Shown: positions 23,727-35,986 of the stretch, in pieces
Layout of the letters: every line of letters starts with the position of its first letter
How positions within the stretch are numbered: the stretch's first letter is position 1
Assembly (NCBI GenBank): GCA_963740065.1
Contig: CAVUCS010000002.1
Coordinates: 217,657 to 281,656 of the forward strand
DNA length: 64,000 nucleotides
Source: DASVDE01 sp963740065
GTDB taxonomy: Bacteria; Actinomycetota; Thermoleophilia; Solirubrobacterales; 70-9
Reading direction: 5' to 3'
The notes under the pieces: model-generated
Told to the model about the DNA's origin: nothing
The model's input: the letters and a program-made list of their open reading frames with translations, nothing else
Database searches by the model: none
Program-made: the position numbers and the translations under genes

Positions 23727-25764
23727 GCCGCGCTTGCAGACCGTCGTGCTCTGCGCGGCCGTGCGCTGCGCTGGCGCCCTCGTTGCGCCGCGCGGCGGCC
23801 AGCCGCCTTCTACGGCTACGGCGCCCAGATCGTCTCCGCCGACTTCAGCGCCTCGAGCAGGGCGACGACTCGACCGTCTTCGCGGCGATCTCCGCCGACG
23901 GCCGCTACGTCGCAATCCAGACCCGCGCCCGCAACTTCTTCGCCGACGACGACGCCGATCCGCCCGGCCAGTACCGGGCCGGCGGGATCTTCCGCTTCGA
24001 CCTGGAGACGCAGAGCCCTGGAGAAGGTCGCCGACGGCGACCTCTTCGATGAGGACGACAACTCCTTCCTGCGCCGCGGCGCGTCGAACCCGTCGATCAG
24101 CGCCGACGGCCGTTACGTCGCCTTCGCCACCGCGGAGCCGCTGGTCGCCGCCGACACGAACGACAACGTCGACGTCTACGTCCGCGACATGGACGATCCC
24201 GATCGGGCGATCCGGGCGCCTTCGACCTCGTCTCCGCTCGCGACGGTGGCGACGTGCGCGGCCGGCTACGGCCCGCCGTCGTTCTCGTTTCCCGGGCAGC
24301 GAACCCGGGCGCCGACGTCTCGCGAGGGGTCGCGATCAGCGCCGACGGCCATTATGTCGCCTTCCGCACCGACGTCGCCTCGGACCTGCCGGCGAGCGGC
24401 GCCGTCGACATCCCCGCCGGGCAGGTCTTCATCCGCGACCGGGTCGCGAACGACGACGCTGATCACCGCCGACGGATCCGGAAGCGGCGAGATGACCGAC
24501 GTCCCGCCGGCGGGGCGCTCGGCGCGGCGCTCAGCGCCGACGGGACGACCGTCGCCTGGACCGGCGGCAACGCGCCGGCGCCAGACCCGCTTCCTCGGCG
24601 GCGAGAACCAGGACCCAGCTTCCTCTACTACCTCTGGCGGCGGATCGCCGACGGGCCCGACCGCGCCGACCCGGCGGATCACCGGCATCGCCGACCCGGA
24701 GGACCCGGGCTGCCCGCCGAGCGCGTTCACCAACTTCGACCAGACCTCGACCGGCCCCTGCTACGGGCCGCTCACCGACCAGGAGGCGAATCCGCGCCGG
24801 CATCAGCTCGCAATTGCCGGCGCTGAGCGGCGACGGCTACACGGTCGCCTTTCTGACCGGCGCCGGTCCGCGGCCGCTGGCCTTCACGGCCCGGGCCTGG
24901 ATCTGTTCCTCACCGACATGCACCCGGGTCTCACCCGCAAGGCGGCGACGATCGAGCTGACCCGGGACACCGTCGACGGCGATACCGCCGCGAACTCGCC
25001 GCTGAGCAGCGTCGCGATGTCGCCGGGCGGCCGCTACCTGGTGATCACGACGGTCCGCACCAGATTCGCCTTGCCGGCGCTGAAGCTGCTGGGCGAGCCG
25101 CGGGCCGGTCCCGGGCCCGCGGGAGCTGTACGTGGTCGACCTCCAGGAGCGCACGCTGGACCGGGTGACCCGCTCCTATCCGGCGGAGACATCGACGCCG
25201 ATGTCGTGAGGGCGCCACGCTCTCCGCGGACGGAAGGCCGGTCGCCTTCGCCTCGTTCGCCGGCAATCTCTTCTACGGCGACGCCAACCAGCGCCCCGAC
25301 GCCTTCGTCGCCAAACGGCAGCCCGAGCCGGATGCGCCGCCGCCGGACGAGGGGCCCGGCGACGATGGCCCGGCCGGGACGATCGAGGTCGAAGAGCGAC
25401 GGCCCGCAGATCGGCGTGCGGGCCAAGTCGATGGCGGGCGGAAAGGTGCGTGCTCACGGTCTCCGTTCCCGCCGCCGGGGGTGTCAAGGCGATCGGCCAA
25501 GGCCGCGCGCCGGCAAGCCGCGCAAGCTCCGCAACCTCGCCACCGCGACGGCCCGAGCCAGGGGAGTCGACCCGCAGCGCCGTGCGCTGGTCTCCGCCCG
25601 GTCAGGCGCTACCGGAAGGAGCTGCGCCGGCGCGAGGCGATTCCCGGCCGCGCGGTCGTCACCTATGTCGCCGCCCGCGGAGGCCGCCGCGCAAGCGCCT
25701 CGCCGCGGGTCGTTTTTCGACGGCGCGAAGCCGCAAAAACAACCCCTCCAAGGGCAAGAAGTGA
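23723..25764 (+). CDS. Secreted PD40/TolB-like beta-propeller protein, heavily frameshifted
   Basis: Successive frames give repeated propeller units: AAISADGRYVAIQTRARNFF, PSISADGRYVAFATAEPLVAA, VAISADGHYVAFRTDVASDL, ALSADGTTVAWTGGNA and SVAMSPGGRYLVITTVRT. The S-x-DGRYVAF motif is typical of WD40-like PD40 repeats in secreted proteins. A signal peptide is expected from about 23723 but is itself frameshifted. The C terminus is basic (ARSRKNNPSKGKK). Ten or more indels interrupt the gene. The start overlaps the previous stop (ATGA). Such propellers commonly mediate protein or ligand binding at the surface. Confidence 0.6.
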
Positions 25765-25780
25765 AGCGACTGTCACCAGC

Positions 25781-25834
25781 TTGGCAACGATTTGGTAACG
25801 CCGTTGAGAACGAATTGTGACTCACTCGTATAAG
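25781..25834 (+). promoter_or_regulatory. Candidate promoter with 11-bp direct repeats
   Basis: TTGGCAACGAT (25781-25791) and TTGGTAACGCC (25792-25802) are adjacent 11-bp direct repeats. A -35-like TTGAGA (25804-25809) and a -10-like TATAAG (25829-25834) follow at 19-bp spacing. It precedes the PstS-like gene and suggests a separate, regulated promoter within the cluster. The repeat differs from the PHO-box motif. Confidence 0.4.
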
Positions 25835-25916
25835 TCCTGTGAAACGGCTTGACAGAGACATATCCCGACATCAAACCTGGCGCCGCAAGGTTCAGTCGAT
25901 GAAAGGAATAACTCTC

Positions 25917-27936
25917 ATGAGTCGCACTCTCAGCGCCCCCGGAGGGGCTTGAGCGCTGCCCTGGCAGGGGCCCTCGCCCTGGCCTTGACGGCGCTCGCGG
26001 CGTTCGGCCTGACCAGCCAGGCGAATGCCGCGTTCACACACCGAAATGCGCGGGGCCCGACATCACGGCGCGGGCGCGTCCTTCGCCAAGGACGCGCATA
26101 AGGTGTTCAACTTCAATTTCAAGAACGCCTACTGCCCCGGCACCCCGGCGCCATATGTCACCTACGAGGCGCTCGGCAGCGGTGCGGGCCGTCACTCGAT
26201 GAAGGTGCGCAATCGCACGCCGCGTTTCGGCAGTCCGACGAGCCGCCGACCGCGGATCAAGTCGCGCAGATGAATGCCGGGGCCGGCACGGCGACCCCGG
26301 CCGGACACGCGACGTCGACCCGACCGACAACGACGCAGATCCACGTGTGCCGGCCGCGGTCGGCGCAGTCGCGGCTCTGGTCAATTTTCCGGACAACTGC
26401 GAGTCGACGCTGCTCGACTCCGCCGCGGACCGGGAGCAGGACTCGACGGCGACTCGACTCCGGACGACGTGGTCCGGGTACGGTTCACGAAGATCTAGTT
26501 CGAGGAGATCTGGGCGCAGGGCGACACCGGCGCGTCCGACAACTGGGACCGGGGTCTTCCCCGAGCTCGCTGCGGACCGCCGACTGCAACATGCCGATCA
26601 TCCGCGTCGTCCGCTTCGACGAGTCCGGAACCACGTTCACGTTCAAGGACTATCTGGACACGATCAACGGCGCCGCGGGCTGGAGGACCACCTACGCATC
26701 CGGCGCCAACCAGACCAGGATGGCCGGGCGCCACCTTCGGTGCCCGCACCGACTGCGGCGGGCCCCAACGGCCCGGGCGGTGGCGGGACGAGGCCACCGA
26801 TCAGTCTGACCAGCGGCTGCACCAACGGCAACGGCGCGCTGGTCGAGCAAGCTGATCGCACCGACGGCTCGATCGGCTACTCCGACGTCGCGACCGCCCG
26901 CAACAAAGAGCCGAGGCTGGCGATCACCCCGGGGCCAACGACAACGACACCGTACTGGACCCAGGTCCAGAACGGCTCGGATGCCTTCACCGAGCCGACG
27001 GCCGACCCGAACGGGTTCCGCACCGACGGCATCAAGGGCGCCAACTGCCAGGCGACCGTTCCCGGACGTCCCCGGCGAACACCTTCGGCGACTGGTCCGG
27101 GCCAGCGGCGTCAACTCGCCGCCGGCTACGGCATCTGCACGCTGACCTACGGGCTGGTGTTCGACGACAACGCCGCCGCCTGGGGCAACGCCCCGGCGAG
27201 GAGGCCAAGGCCCGTACGGTCAAGGACTACTGGGAGAGCATCCTCACCGACGGTGCCCAGGGCCAGCTGTTCCCGGCCGATTACGCGCCGCTGCCGGCCT
27301 CGGTCCTCGCGATCTCGCGGGCCGGGATCGACGCGATCGATTGGAATAAGGGCGCCGGCGCCGGTGGCGGCGGTGGCGATGGCAATAACAACCGGCGGCG
27401 ACGACAACGGTCGGCGGCGACCCCGCTCCGAAGAGAGTGAGCAACAAGTTCTCGCTGCCGCGCAAGTCCATCTCGTCCAAGACCGGCGGCGCGACCATCT
27501 CGGTCAAGCTCCCGGGCGCGGGCAAGCTGATGATGATCGCCACCGCGAAGGTGAGGCGCGGAGCCAGTCGTCGCGGAGACAAGAAGGCGAAGACGATCAA
27601 GGTCGGTCATGTCGTCCTCAACGCCAACAAGGCGGGCACCTTCAACCTGACGTTGAAGCCCAGCGGCGCGGCGAAGAAGGTGCTGCGAAGAAGGGCAAGC
27701 TGAAGGCGGGGCTGAAGCTCACCTTCACTCCCAACGGCGGCACCCCATCGACGTCGACCAGCTCGCTCACCCTGAAGCTGAAGAAGAAGAACCAAGAAGA
27801 AGATAGACGGCGCATCGCTGCGCCCGGACCCTCAGCCCGGGCCCGCGCCGGTAATGCGAGCACCCGGCGCCGAAGGGCCCGGCGAGCCGGACAGCGTGAG
27901 CGGGCCAGCTCCGAGGTCCGGACGACCGCGACGTGA
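25917..27936 (+). CDS. PstS-like phosphate-binding-type protein with C-terminal extension, frameshifted
   Basis: The start ATG 25917 follows AAAGGA at good spacing. A signal peptide (ALALALTALAAFGLTSQANAA) leads to a binding-protein domain like PstS: ARGASFAKDAHKVFNFNF, VTYEALGSGAG (phosphate-loop-like), FDESGTTFTFKDYLDTING, TDGSIGYSDVATA and GICTLTYGLVFDD. A Gly/Asn-rich linker follows, then a basic beta-rich domain (KFSLPRKSISSKTGGATISVKLPGAG) and a Lys-rich end. A stop-like TAG at about 26497 and many indels interrupt it. The exact C terminus (27806-27936) is uncertain. A second, shorter PstS is encoded at 36.9 kb, so this may be a cell-wall-associated capture protein. Confidence 0.65.
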
Positions 27937-27966
27937 TCGGAGTGTCGGCGAGCGTCGCGAGCGCAT

Positions 27967-29893
27967 GTGCGCGTCGGTCGCTGGTTCGCCAAGGATCCCC
28001 TCAACACGCTTCTGATCGTCGCCTCGATCGCGCTGACGTTCCTTTTCTTCAACCTGCTCGGCGACATCCAGCCGGAGCACCAGCGGCGAGCGGATCCCGC
28101 TCAGTCGGGCCTTCAAGCTCGCCGAGAAGAAGAGATCGCCGAGGCGACCCTGCTCGACCAGGACGCCCGAGTCCTGATCGACACCAAGAGCGGCCTGCAC
28201 CGTCTTCGCCGCCTATCCCGAGTCCGACGCCCAGACCTCCTCGCTGGTCAAGCAGCTGACCGAGAGCGGCGCCGTCGTCTCGTCGACCAGCAGTGGGACA
28301 AGCCGGCGAAGCAGATCGTCGTCCAGTTCCTGATTCCGATCCTGCTCCTGGTCTGCCTCTTCGTCCTCTTCACGCGCCTCGGCCAGGACGGCGGCGCCGG
28401 CGCCTTCGCCGGCTTCTCCAAGTTCACCGGCAAGGGGCGAAAGCGAGGGAAGGGGGCGCCCGATCGCACCACCTTCGACGAAGTCGCCGGCGCCGGCGAG
28501 GCGGTCGCCGAGTTGCGCGAGATCCGCGACTACCTCGCCGACCCGAGCAGATACGCGGCGGTCGGCGCGCGCGCGCCGAAGGGCGTTCTGCTCGTCGGTC
28601 CGCCCGGCACCGGCAAGACGCTGCTGGCGAAGGCGACCGCGGGCGAAGCCGATGCCGCCTTCTTCTCGCTCTCGGGCTCGGACTTCGTCGAATCCCTGGT
28701 CGGGGTCGGCGCCGCCCGCGTCCGCGACCTCTTCGCCAAGGCGCGCAAAATGGCGCCGGCGCTGATCTTCATCGACGAGCTGGACGCGGCTGGGCGAAAG
28801 CGCGGCGCCGGCGTCGGCCAGGGCAACGACGAGCGTGAGCAGACGCTGAACGCGCTGTTGGTGGAGATGGACGGCTTCGGCGGCGACGCCGGCGTCGTCG
28901 TGCTCGCCGCGACCAACCGACCCGACGTGCTCGATCCGGCCCTGCTGCGGCCCGGGCGCTTCGACCGCCAGGTGACCGTCGACGTGCCCGACGTGCACGG
29001 TCGCCTCGACATCCTCACCCTGCACTGCGCCGACCGTCCCCTCGCCCCGGGTACTTCGTTGGAGGAGATCGCCAAGCTCACATCCGGCTTCAGCGGCGCC
29101 GAGCTTGCCAACGTGATCAACGAGGCGGCGCTGCTCTCGGTGCGCGAGGGCCGGGTCGAGATGGACCAGCCGACGCTTGAGGAGGCGATCGACCGCGTCG
29201 TCTCCGGCCCGGCGAAGAAATCCCACGTCCTCACCGACGACGAGCGCTGGGCGATCGCGATCCACGAGTCCGCGCACGCGGTCACCACCCGCTCGATCGG
29301 GCAGAGGTCTCCGCTCAGAAGGTCTCGATCGTCGCCCGCGGCCGCCAGCTCGGCACCGCCGCCGCGATGCTCGCCGACCGCGACATCGTGGTGATGCAGG
29401 AGCCGGACATGCGCCGCCACCTGATCGCGATCGTCGCCGGCTTCGCCGCCGAGAAGGTCGAGTTCGGCTTCGTCTCCACCGGCGTCCACGACGACCTCCA
29501 CGCCGCCACCGGGATGGCGCGGGAGATGGTCACTTCATACGGAATGTCCGAAGCGCTCGGCCCGGTGACGATCGGCGAAAAGGCGGGCGAGGTTTTCCTC
29601 GGCGCCTCGCTGCAGGAGCTGGGTTCGGTCGGGCCCGCCACTCTGGAGTTGATCGATCGCGAGGTCGAGAGGATCGTGGGCGATGCGGTGGCGCGAGCGG
29701 AAGAGGTTCTGCGCGCCAACTGGACAGCTGTCTACGAGGTCGCCAACGCCCTGATCGAGCACGAGACGCTCTCCGGCGTCGCCCTCGACGCGGTCCTCTC
29801 AACCGTTCAGCCGACTCTGCTCGACCTCACCCCGAGAAGGCGGAGGACGCTTCGGCCGCCGACGAGCACCAGCCGCAGAGGGACGGTGAGTAG
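27967..29893 (+). CDS. FtsH-like membrane AAA+ zinc metalloprotease, frameshifted
   Basis: N-terminal helix TLLIVASIALTFLFFNLL, a short periplasmic domain and a second helix (FLIPILLLVCLFVLFTRLG) precede the AAA+ core. The core has Walker A GPPGTGKTLLAKA, Walker B ALIFIDELDAAG, ATNRPDVLDPALLRPGRFDR and the sensor Arg region. The protease has the HExxH zinc motif as HESAH (about 29270) and a later MREMVTSYGMS-like segment (AREMVTSYGMSEALGP). Indels lie near 28200-28260, 29300-29360 and 29833. With them corrected, the protein ends at 29893 (about 640 residues). It differs from housekeeping FtsH and is embedded in a surface-protein cluster, suggesting quality control of its neighbours. Confidence 0.8.
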
Positions 29894-31513
29894 GAGAGGG
29901 AAAACGGCGCTCTCTCTCCCTCGCCGTCCTCGCGCGCGGCGCTGCTCCCCGCTTCGGCCGTAGCCGCGCCGATCTGGCGTCTTGAGCAGCCGCCTCCCCC
30001 AGAGGGCGCGCCTTTCAAAGTGCCACTTGGGGCGCCAGGAGATCTCAAGTTCTGGGCGCCGAACCGCGGGCTGCTCTCGATCGAGGGCAACGACACGATC
30101 CCCCGCGGCCTCTATAGCTGGAACGGGCGGAGTTGGCACCAGCTGGCGACGGTGTGCGGCGGCCCGGGGGACACCGCGCGGATCGCCTGGGCGGGTCCGA
30201 AGAGTTCTGGGTCGTCAGCGTGCCGAGCCTGCCGCGGGCCGGCTCCGGCCTCGCCCTCTGCCGCTTCAAGGACGGCGCAGGTGGCCGGCTCCTGGAGCAC
30301 CAGGGTCGACGCAGCCGACCCCTTCCGCCAGATGATGTCGGCGGCCTGCGACGGCCCCGACGACTGCTGGTTCGGCGGGGTCGGCTCCCAGGACGCGCTC
30401 GGCGAGCGGGTCGGCTCTTTCCACTTGCACTGGAACGGAGTCGACCTTGAGAGCGTCTACGGCCCCCAGGGGCGGGGAGTCACCGACATGCAGTTTCACG
30501 CCGGCGAGCTCTATGAGAGCACCCTGGCCGGCCGCTCTCCCGAGAACCGCACCGACCTCGTCGATCTCGCCGAGCCCGAGTCGGTGCCGCGGCTGCTTCA
30601 CACGATCTCCGGCGATGTCTTCGCCAACGACCCGTTCGAGCCGACGCCGCTTCTCGGCGTGCCGGTCGACGGCACCGAGCTGCTGGCGCTCGACAGCGAC
30701 GGTACGAACTTGTGGGCGGTGGGGGAGGGGCGGCGTCCGGATCCTCGGCGCCCGCCGGCGGCGCCGTCGAGCGGCCGCCGCTGGCGGCGCGGTTTGTCTC
30801 GGGCTCCTTCCAGGAGCTGGCTCTGAGAGGCGGGAGCTTCGGCCTGACGGACCGCTTCGGCGATGTCGCTGCACTCCCTGGTACCGATGACGCCTTCGCC
30901 ACCGTAGTCCCCTTCATTGACCGCCACAGCATCAACAGCAAGGCGACCGTCGCGCGGATCGAGCCCGACGGGACGACGACCGTGACCAGGCTGCCGGCCG
31001 CCGGCGCCGGTCGCGGCGCCGCCGCCCGCATCGCTTGCCCCGCGCCGGACGACTGCTGGCTGGCCACCTGGGCGGGCTGGCTCTTCCACTACAGCGAAGG
31101 GATCCCTCTAGCCGGTGGACGACGATCCCGCCTTCCAAGGCACTATCGAGTTCCGCCCCAACGAGTCAGCCGAGCAGTTCATCCCCGATCGCCTCCCGGT
31201 TGACGATTCGCAGCTCTTCGCCCCGCCGCCACTCGAGCTGACCCCCAACGTCACTCCGGCGGCCAAAGTCAAACGGCTGCCCCCGCTGCTGAAGCAAGTC
31301 CGCTCGCGCCTGCACGGGTTGGTGCTGACGGTCAGCTTCACGGTTACGCGGCGGGCCAGGGTGCGGTTGCTCGCCAAGCGCGGGGGGCGCACCGTAGCCG
31401 GCACACCGCAGCGGACCTTCTCCCCCGGTCGCCGTTCGCTGAGACTTCGCCTCAGTCGGGAGCGCTACCCCACCCGCCTTGCCTTCAAGATCAAGCAGGT
31501 CAAGAGAAGATGA
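29886..31513 (+). CDS. Secreted hypothetical protein, probable beta-propeller, frameshifted
   Basis: GTG 29886 overlaps the ftsH-like stop. A signal peptide is visible across a frameshift (about LLPASAVAAPIW). The mature region carries FWAPNRGLLSIEGNDTIPRGLYSWNGRSWHQLA, ACDGPDDCWFGGVGS and ARIACPAPDDCWLATWAGWLFHY, repeats with paired CxxPDDCW motifs. The C-terminal region (LHGLVLTVSFTVTRRARVRLLAKRGGRTV) is an Ig-like domain shared in style with other exported proteins of this lineage. Indels occur near 29925, 30195, 30270, 30720 and 31105. The stop overlaps the next ATG. No enzyme motif was recognised. Confidence 0.6.
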
Positions 31514-34500
31514 GTGGACGGTTCTGGCACGTCGCGGCTTTCGCGACTCTCTTTGGGATCATGCTGGCGGTCATCCCTGCCCGGCAGCGGCCGCACGGCG
31601 ACGTTGCCGGTCGGACCCCTCCCGTTGCTCGGCGTCAGCGACTCGGCGATGACCCTTATGGGGGCCGCGCCCGCCGGTGAGCCTGGTGAGGCATGGGGGT
31701 ACCGACAGCTTCCCCTGACGGTTGGCGGGGTCCGGGTAGGCACCCGAAATCTCGACTTCGCGCCGGCGGTTGGACCAGCCCCCGATCCGCAACTGGCCTT
31801 CCTTCGCCACACCGATTCGAGCGGGTGGCAGGTCTTCGATACGCCGGTCGACGAGTTGGACAGCCTTATCGCGGTCCCGTCCCAAACCGCCTCTCCGCGC
31901 GAATCACCAGCGAGGGAGGGGGCGTCCTCGTCGGTCGCGACAGCGCCAAGCCGGCTGACGAACAGGCGGTCGCGATCGCCCACGACCCCGGCGGCGACTG
32001 GCACGCGCTCGATCCGCCCCTCCGTCCGTGCTCATGCCCGCGAACGTCGGCCAGCCGGCGGAGACGCTCGCCGACGATCACGGCTCCGGCGACGTCGCTG
32101 TCGCCGCCATCGACGAGGGCCCGCAGACCGGTCTCTTCTTCGGCCCGCAGGGCCGCTCGGTCGCCGACGCGATCGTCCACTTCGACGGGTCGGGCTGGAC
32201 GCGCGAGCCGGTCTGCCTCGGCGCCACTCCGACGCCCTGCGTCGCCCTACGGTCCACTTCCGCATTCTCGCGATCGATGCGACCGGCCTCGGCAACGTCT
32301 GGGCGATTGCCGAGGCGGACTCCTCTCTCAACCGCTCAACTGTTCTGCTCGAACGTACCGGCACCCCGGGCGGGCCGGTCTGGGCGGAGCGCCCGCTGGC
32401 CGGGACCCCGTTCGCCGATCGCGACAACCCCGGGCAGGGGATCGCCGGCGCCGAGCCGATCGAGGGCGCGGCGCAGCCGCTGACTGTCACCTCTGACGGC
32501 GCCTGGATTGACTTAACCGCGACGATCAGCGGCGTTGCTCGCGACATCCCCGTCTTCTACGACGCGGGCAGCGATTCGGTCACCGGCTCCTGGTGCGACG
32601 ACGCCGTTTGCGGCGCTCCACTTGGCGTCAAGCTCTCCCGCCAGGGCGGCTACCGCAGCTTCGCCTGGGCGGGGAGTGGTTTCGGCACGCGCATAGTCAC
32701 CAACCCGCTCGACTCTGAGTGGGTCGAGACCAGTAACCGCGGAACCTACCTGCGGTTTGAAGGGGGGGCCTTCTCACGGTTGCCGGGTGGGGGTGGCAAC
32801 TTTCGGTCGAGTGGAGCATTTTCGAATGCCGACAGTGGTTGGCTGGAGGGTCCGGTGGAAATCTCACCAAAGACCGCGCCGGCGCGCCTTCGCCCCTGGC
32901 CGGTCTCGGTGCGCGCTCCGCTTGCCGATGTCACGACCGCGCCCGGGGCGACCCCGGGTGAACTCGGCTCCGCCGCCTTGGCGGTCGGAGGCGACGGCTC
33001 CGTGCTCCGCTACGAGCCGGGTGTGGGCTGGCAACGGGAGTTCCTCTTCTCCTCCAGCGGCAGCGTCAACAAGGCGACTCTGCGGGGGGTCGCCTGGCCG
33101 GCGCCGGAGCACGCGTACGCGGTCGGGGATCAGGGCGCGATGTGGCAGTGGAACGCCGCCGACGATCTCTGGATTCCGGACCCGGGCGCGCCGATTGGCT
33201 TCGAGGGACACCTGTTGGATATCGCCTTCGACCCCGCCAACCCCGCCCGCGGCTATGCCGTTGGCAAGGACGGCGTCCTGCTCGATTTCGGCAAGGGCTG
33301 GGACCAGGCAGCGCTGCCGGCCGGCTATGAGGGCTCCAACTTCACTTCGATCGCTTTCGCCGGCAGCCAGGCCATCGTCGCCGCCGGGAGAGACCTGCTC
33401 GTCAATGACGGCGCCGGCTGGAGCGTCGACTCCTCCGCCAAGGCCCTTCTCGACACGGTTCGTGCCGGCAACCCGCAACTCTTCGCCGTCGCCGCCCTGC
33501 CGGACGGTGGTGCCGTCGCCGCCGGTCGAGACATCGTCATCGAGCGCGACGGCCCGACGTCTCCCTGGCGCTTCTCCGGCCAGCCGTTGCCGGGCTCGAC
33601 CGCGATCGCCGCCGCCGCCGTGCGGGACGGTGGCGTGGTCCGCGCGATTGTTTCGGTCCTTCCCCGCCTCGCCTATCCGCCCGCCGACGATCTCCCCGAT
33701 ATCGACCCGACGGTGCCACCACCGATCCCGCCTCCCTTCTCGTTGCCGGGTGACGGATATCTGTTGCGCGAAACGGCCTCCGGTTGGGAGGACGAGCAAC
33801 GGACTGCTTTCGCGAGTTCGGGGGACGACAGCCCGCTGAAGAGCGATCCGGTTCTCTCGCTTCAACTCGACTCTGCCGGAAACGGCTGGGCGGTTGGCGG
33901 CTGGAGCGGCGACGCCGACTCCGCTGGTCGTGGCTCATCCGCCCGCAACGGCACCGGGCGGGGGATCCGGGGGCGCGTGCGAACGGCGGCCGTCTTCCGC
34001 TACGGGGACGGGGCTTCGGCGCCGGCCGCCGCCACCGCGCAGCCGGTGCCGATGCCCGCCGGGCCAGTGCGCTTCGCCGTAGCCGGGCACGCAGAGTGCG
34101 ATGCTTCCTGTGCCGATCTCGCGCCGCAGTCGATCGGTCCCGATCGCACGCTGGTGACGGCGCTCGGGACGGTTGCCGCAATGCTTGGGGGCGACGGCCC
34201 GCGAGCTTTGCTCTATACGGGCAACCGGGTCAAGGAGGGGCTCGGCTCCCCCGACAGTTCTCGCTACGCCGAGTTGCTTGCCTCCCAGCCGAGCCTGCCC
34301 GTGTTTCCGGCTCTCGGCTCCGACGATGCTTCCAACGGGCTTGGCGCCGGCGCCTTCCAGTCGGCCTTCGCTGCCTTTCCGGCTCCGCTCGGCTCCGGCT
34401 CGGCTCTCCCCGGCATTTCCACCGCCGGCATACCGGGCGCGTCTTCCGGCCCCGGTGCGCGCACCCACTACGCCTTCGACACCGCAGGCTCCGGCGGGCC

Positions 34501-35986
34501 GGTCCGCGTTGTCGTCATCGACAACTCGCTTGGTTCGCTTGCCGCTGCGGATTTGCATCAGAACCCGCCGGAGGCGCAGCTGCCGTGGCTGGTCTCGGTT
34601 CTCGCCGACGCGCGCGCCAAGGGCATCCCGGTCGTGGTGATGGGCAGTCGCAGCCTCAACACCAGCTTCACGCCGAGACTGAACGTCGCCACTGACGGGG
34701 GGGAGGTGGCGAGAGCCTTGGTCGACGGTGGCGCCTCGGCATACCTATTTGACCGTCCCGAGGAGAACCGATCGATGCGGATTCCCGCCGGCGCGACCAG
34801 AACGATTCCCAGCTTCGGGAGCGGCACGCTCGGCTACCGCTCGCAGGTGGCCGGGGCGATTGGGCTCGACACGGCGGACTCGCTGTTCGGCGACGGCGGT
34901 GTGCTCCTGCTTGAGGTCGACACTTCGAGACGCGATCCGAGCACGAACCTGGCTCCGGTCGGCGTGCGGTTGATCCCGATCGTCGAGGACCTCTCCCTCG
35001 AGGCAACCGACGGGACGCTGCTGCGGCGTTCGCGCCCAGCGCTGTTTCGTGGCCTCGGCCGTCGGCCTCGGGGCGGGGACCGCTGGGGGCAGGCGGCGGC
35101 CGGCTCCGGCAACCCCGACCCGTCGGGCGGCGATCCCTACACCCTGTTTCCCCCCGACCAGTGCTTGGTAGCGGGCTGTGCCGCTCGACTCAACCCCGAG
35201 TACACCTTCACCTCATCCGACCCCGACATCGCCGACTTCGTCCGTCAGGACCCGGCCTCGGCCAACCTGCGCAAGCCCTATCTGGACGAGAACGACAAGG
35301 TCGTCACCGACAACTCTTCGGGCTTGCTCTGTCCCTTCAACGCGGGGACGACCACGGTGACGATCGCCGCCGGCGGCTACTCCTACTCCGAGCAGGTCAC
35401 GGTGCTCGGCGGCAGCGTCCAGCGCCCCTGCGGCACCCGGCCCCTGCGACCGGACCGTTTCAAGCGCGCCGCCTCACTGGCGGCTCCGCCCGCGCCGCCT
35501 CCACCTCCCGGCACGCCCCCCGGCAACCCGCCGCTGAACTTCACCCCACCACCCCCGCCGGCGACGCCGCCCCCGCCGGCCAACCCGCCTCCTCCCACGC
35601 CTACCCCGGCGACGCCTGAGCCGTTCATCCCGCTGGCCGTCGGCCTGGCGGCGGTGGTTCCGGCGATCGTGCCCCGCCCCCGCCTCCGATCGTGCGGCCG
35701 CTGCCGCCCGGCGGCGCCCCGGCGCGCACCTACCAGGTCGAGGAGAAGCGCGAGGAGGAGGCGGCGACCGAGGAGTCCCAGGCCTTCTCCCGCTACGAGC
35801 ACGCCCCCATCTCGCGCGCCGACGCTTCCTACGAGCGGGGCGGCGACGGCTTCAAGGTGCCGCTCTACCTGCCCGCGCTGATCCTGCTCGCCGCGATCGG
35901 CGGCGCCTCCGTCCGCGGCGGCCCCGGCGCCAAGCGTCGCGTCCGTCCCGGCCCCCTTCGCTCACAACCCAAGGAGCCCGAAATGA
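31510..35986 (+). CDS. Giant surface protein: beta-propeller, phosphoesterase-like domain, Ig-like domain, C-terminal TM
   Basis: About 1,490 residues, mostly open from 31.6 to 35.65 kb, with indels near 31580, 31900-32260 and 35680. Domains in order: signal peptide (FATLFGIMLAVIPA); BNR/YCF48-like propeller units (AYAVGDQGAMWQWNAADDLW, GYAVGKDGVLLDFGKGW); a region resembling metallophosphoesterases (34.1-34.8 kb: LVTALGTVAAMLGG, ALLYTGNRVKEG, PVFPALGSDDA, VVMGSRSLN). Then come a BIG2-like Ig domain (about 35.1-35.43 kb), a Pro-rich linker, a TM helix (LPALILLAAIGG) and a basic tail. The usual metal ligands of calcineurin-type enzymes look replaced, so activity is doubtful. The ATGA overlaps on both sides indicate operon coupling. 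Confidence 0.62.
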
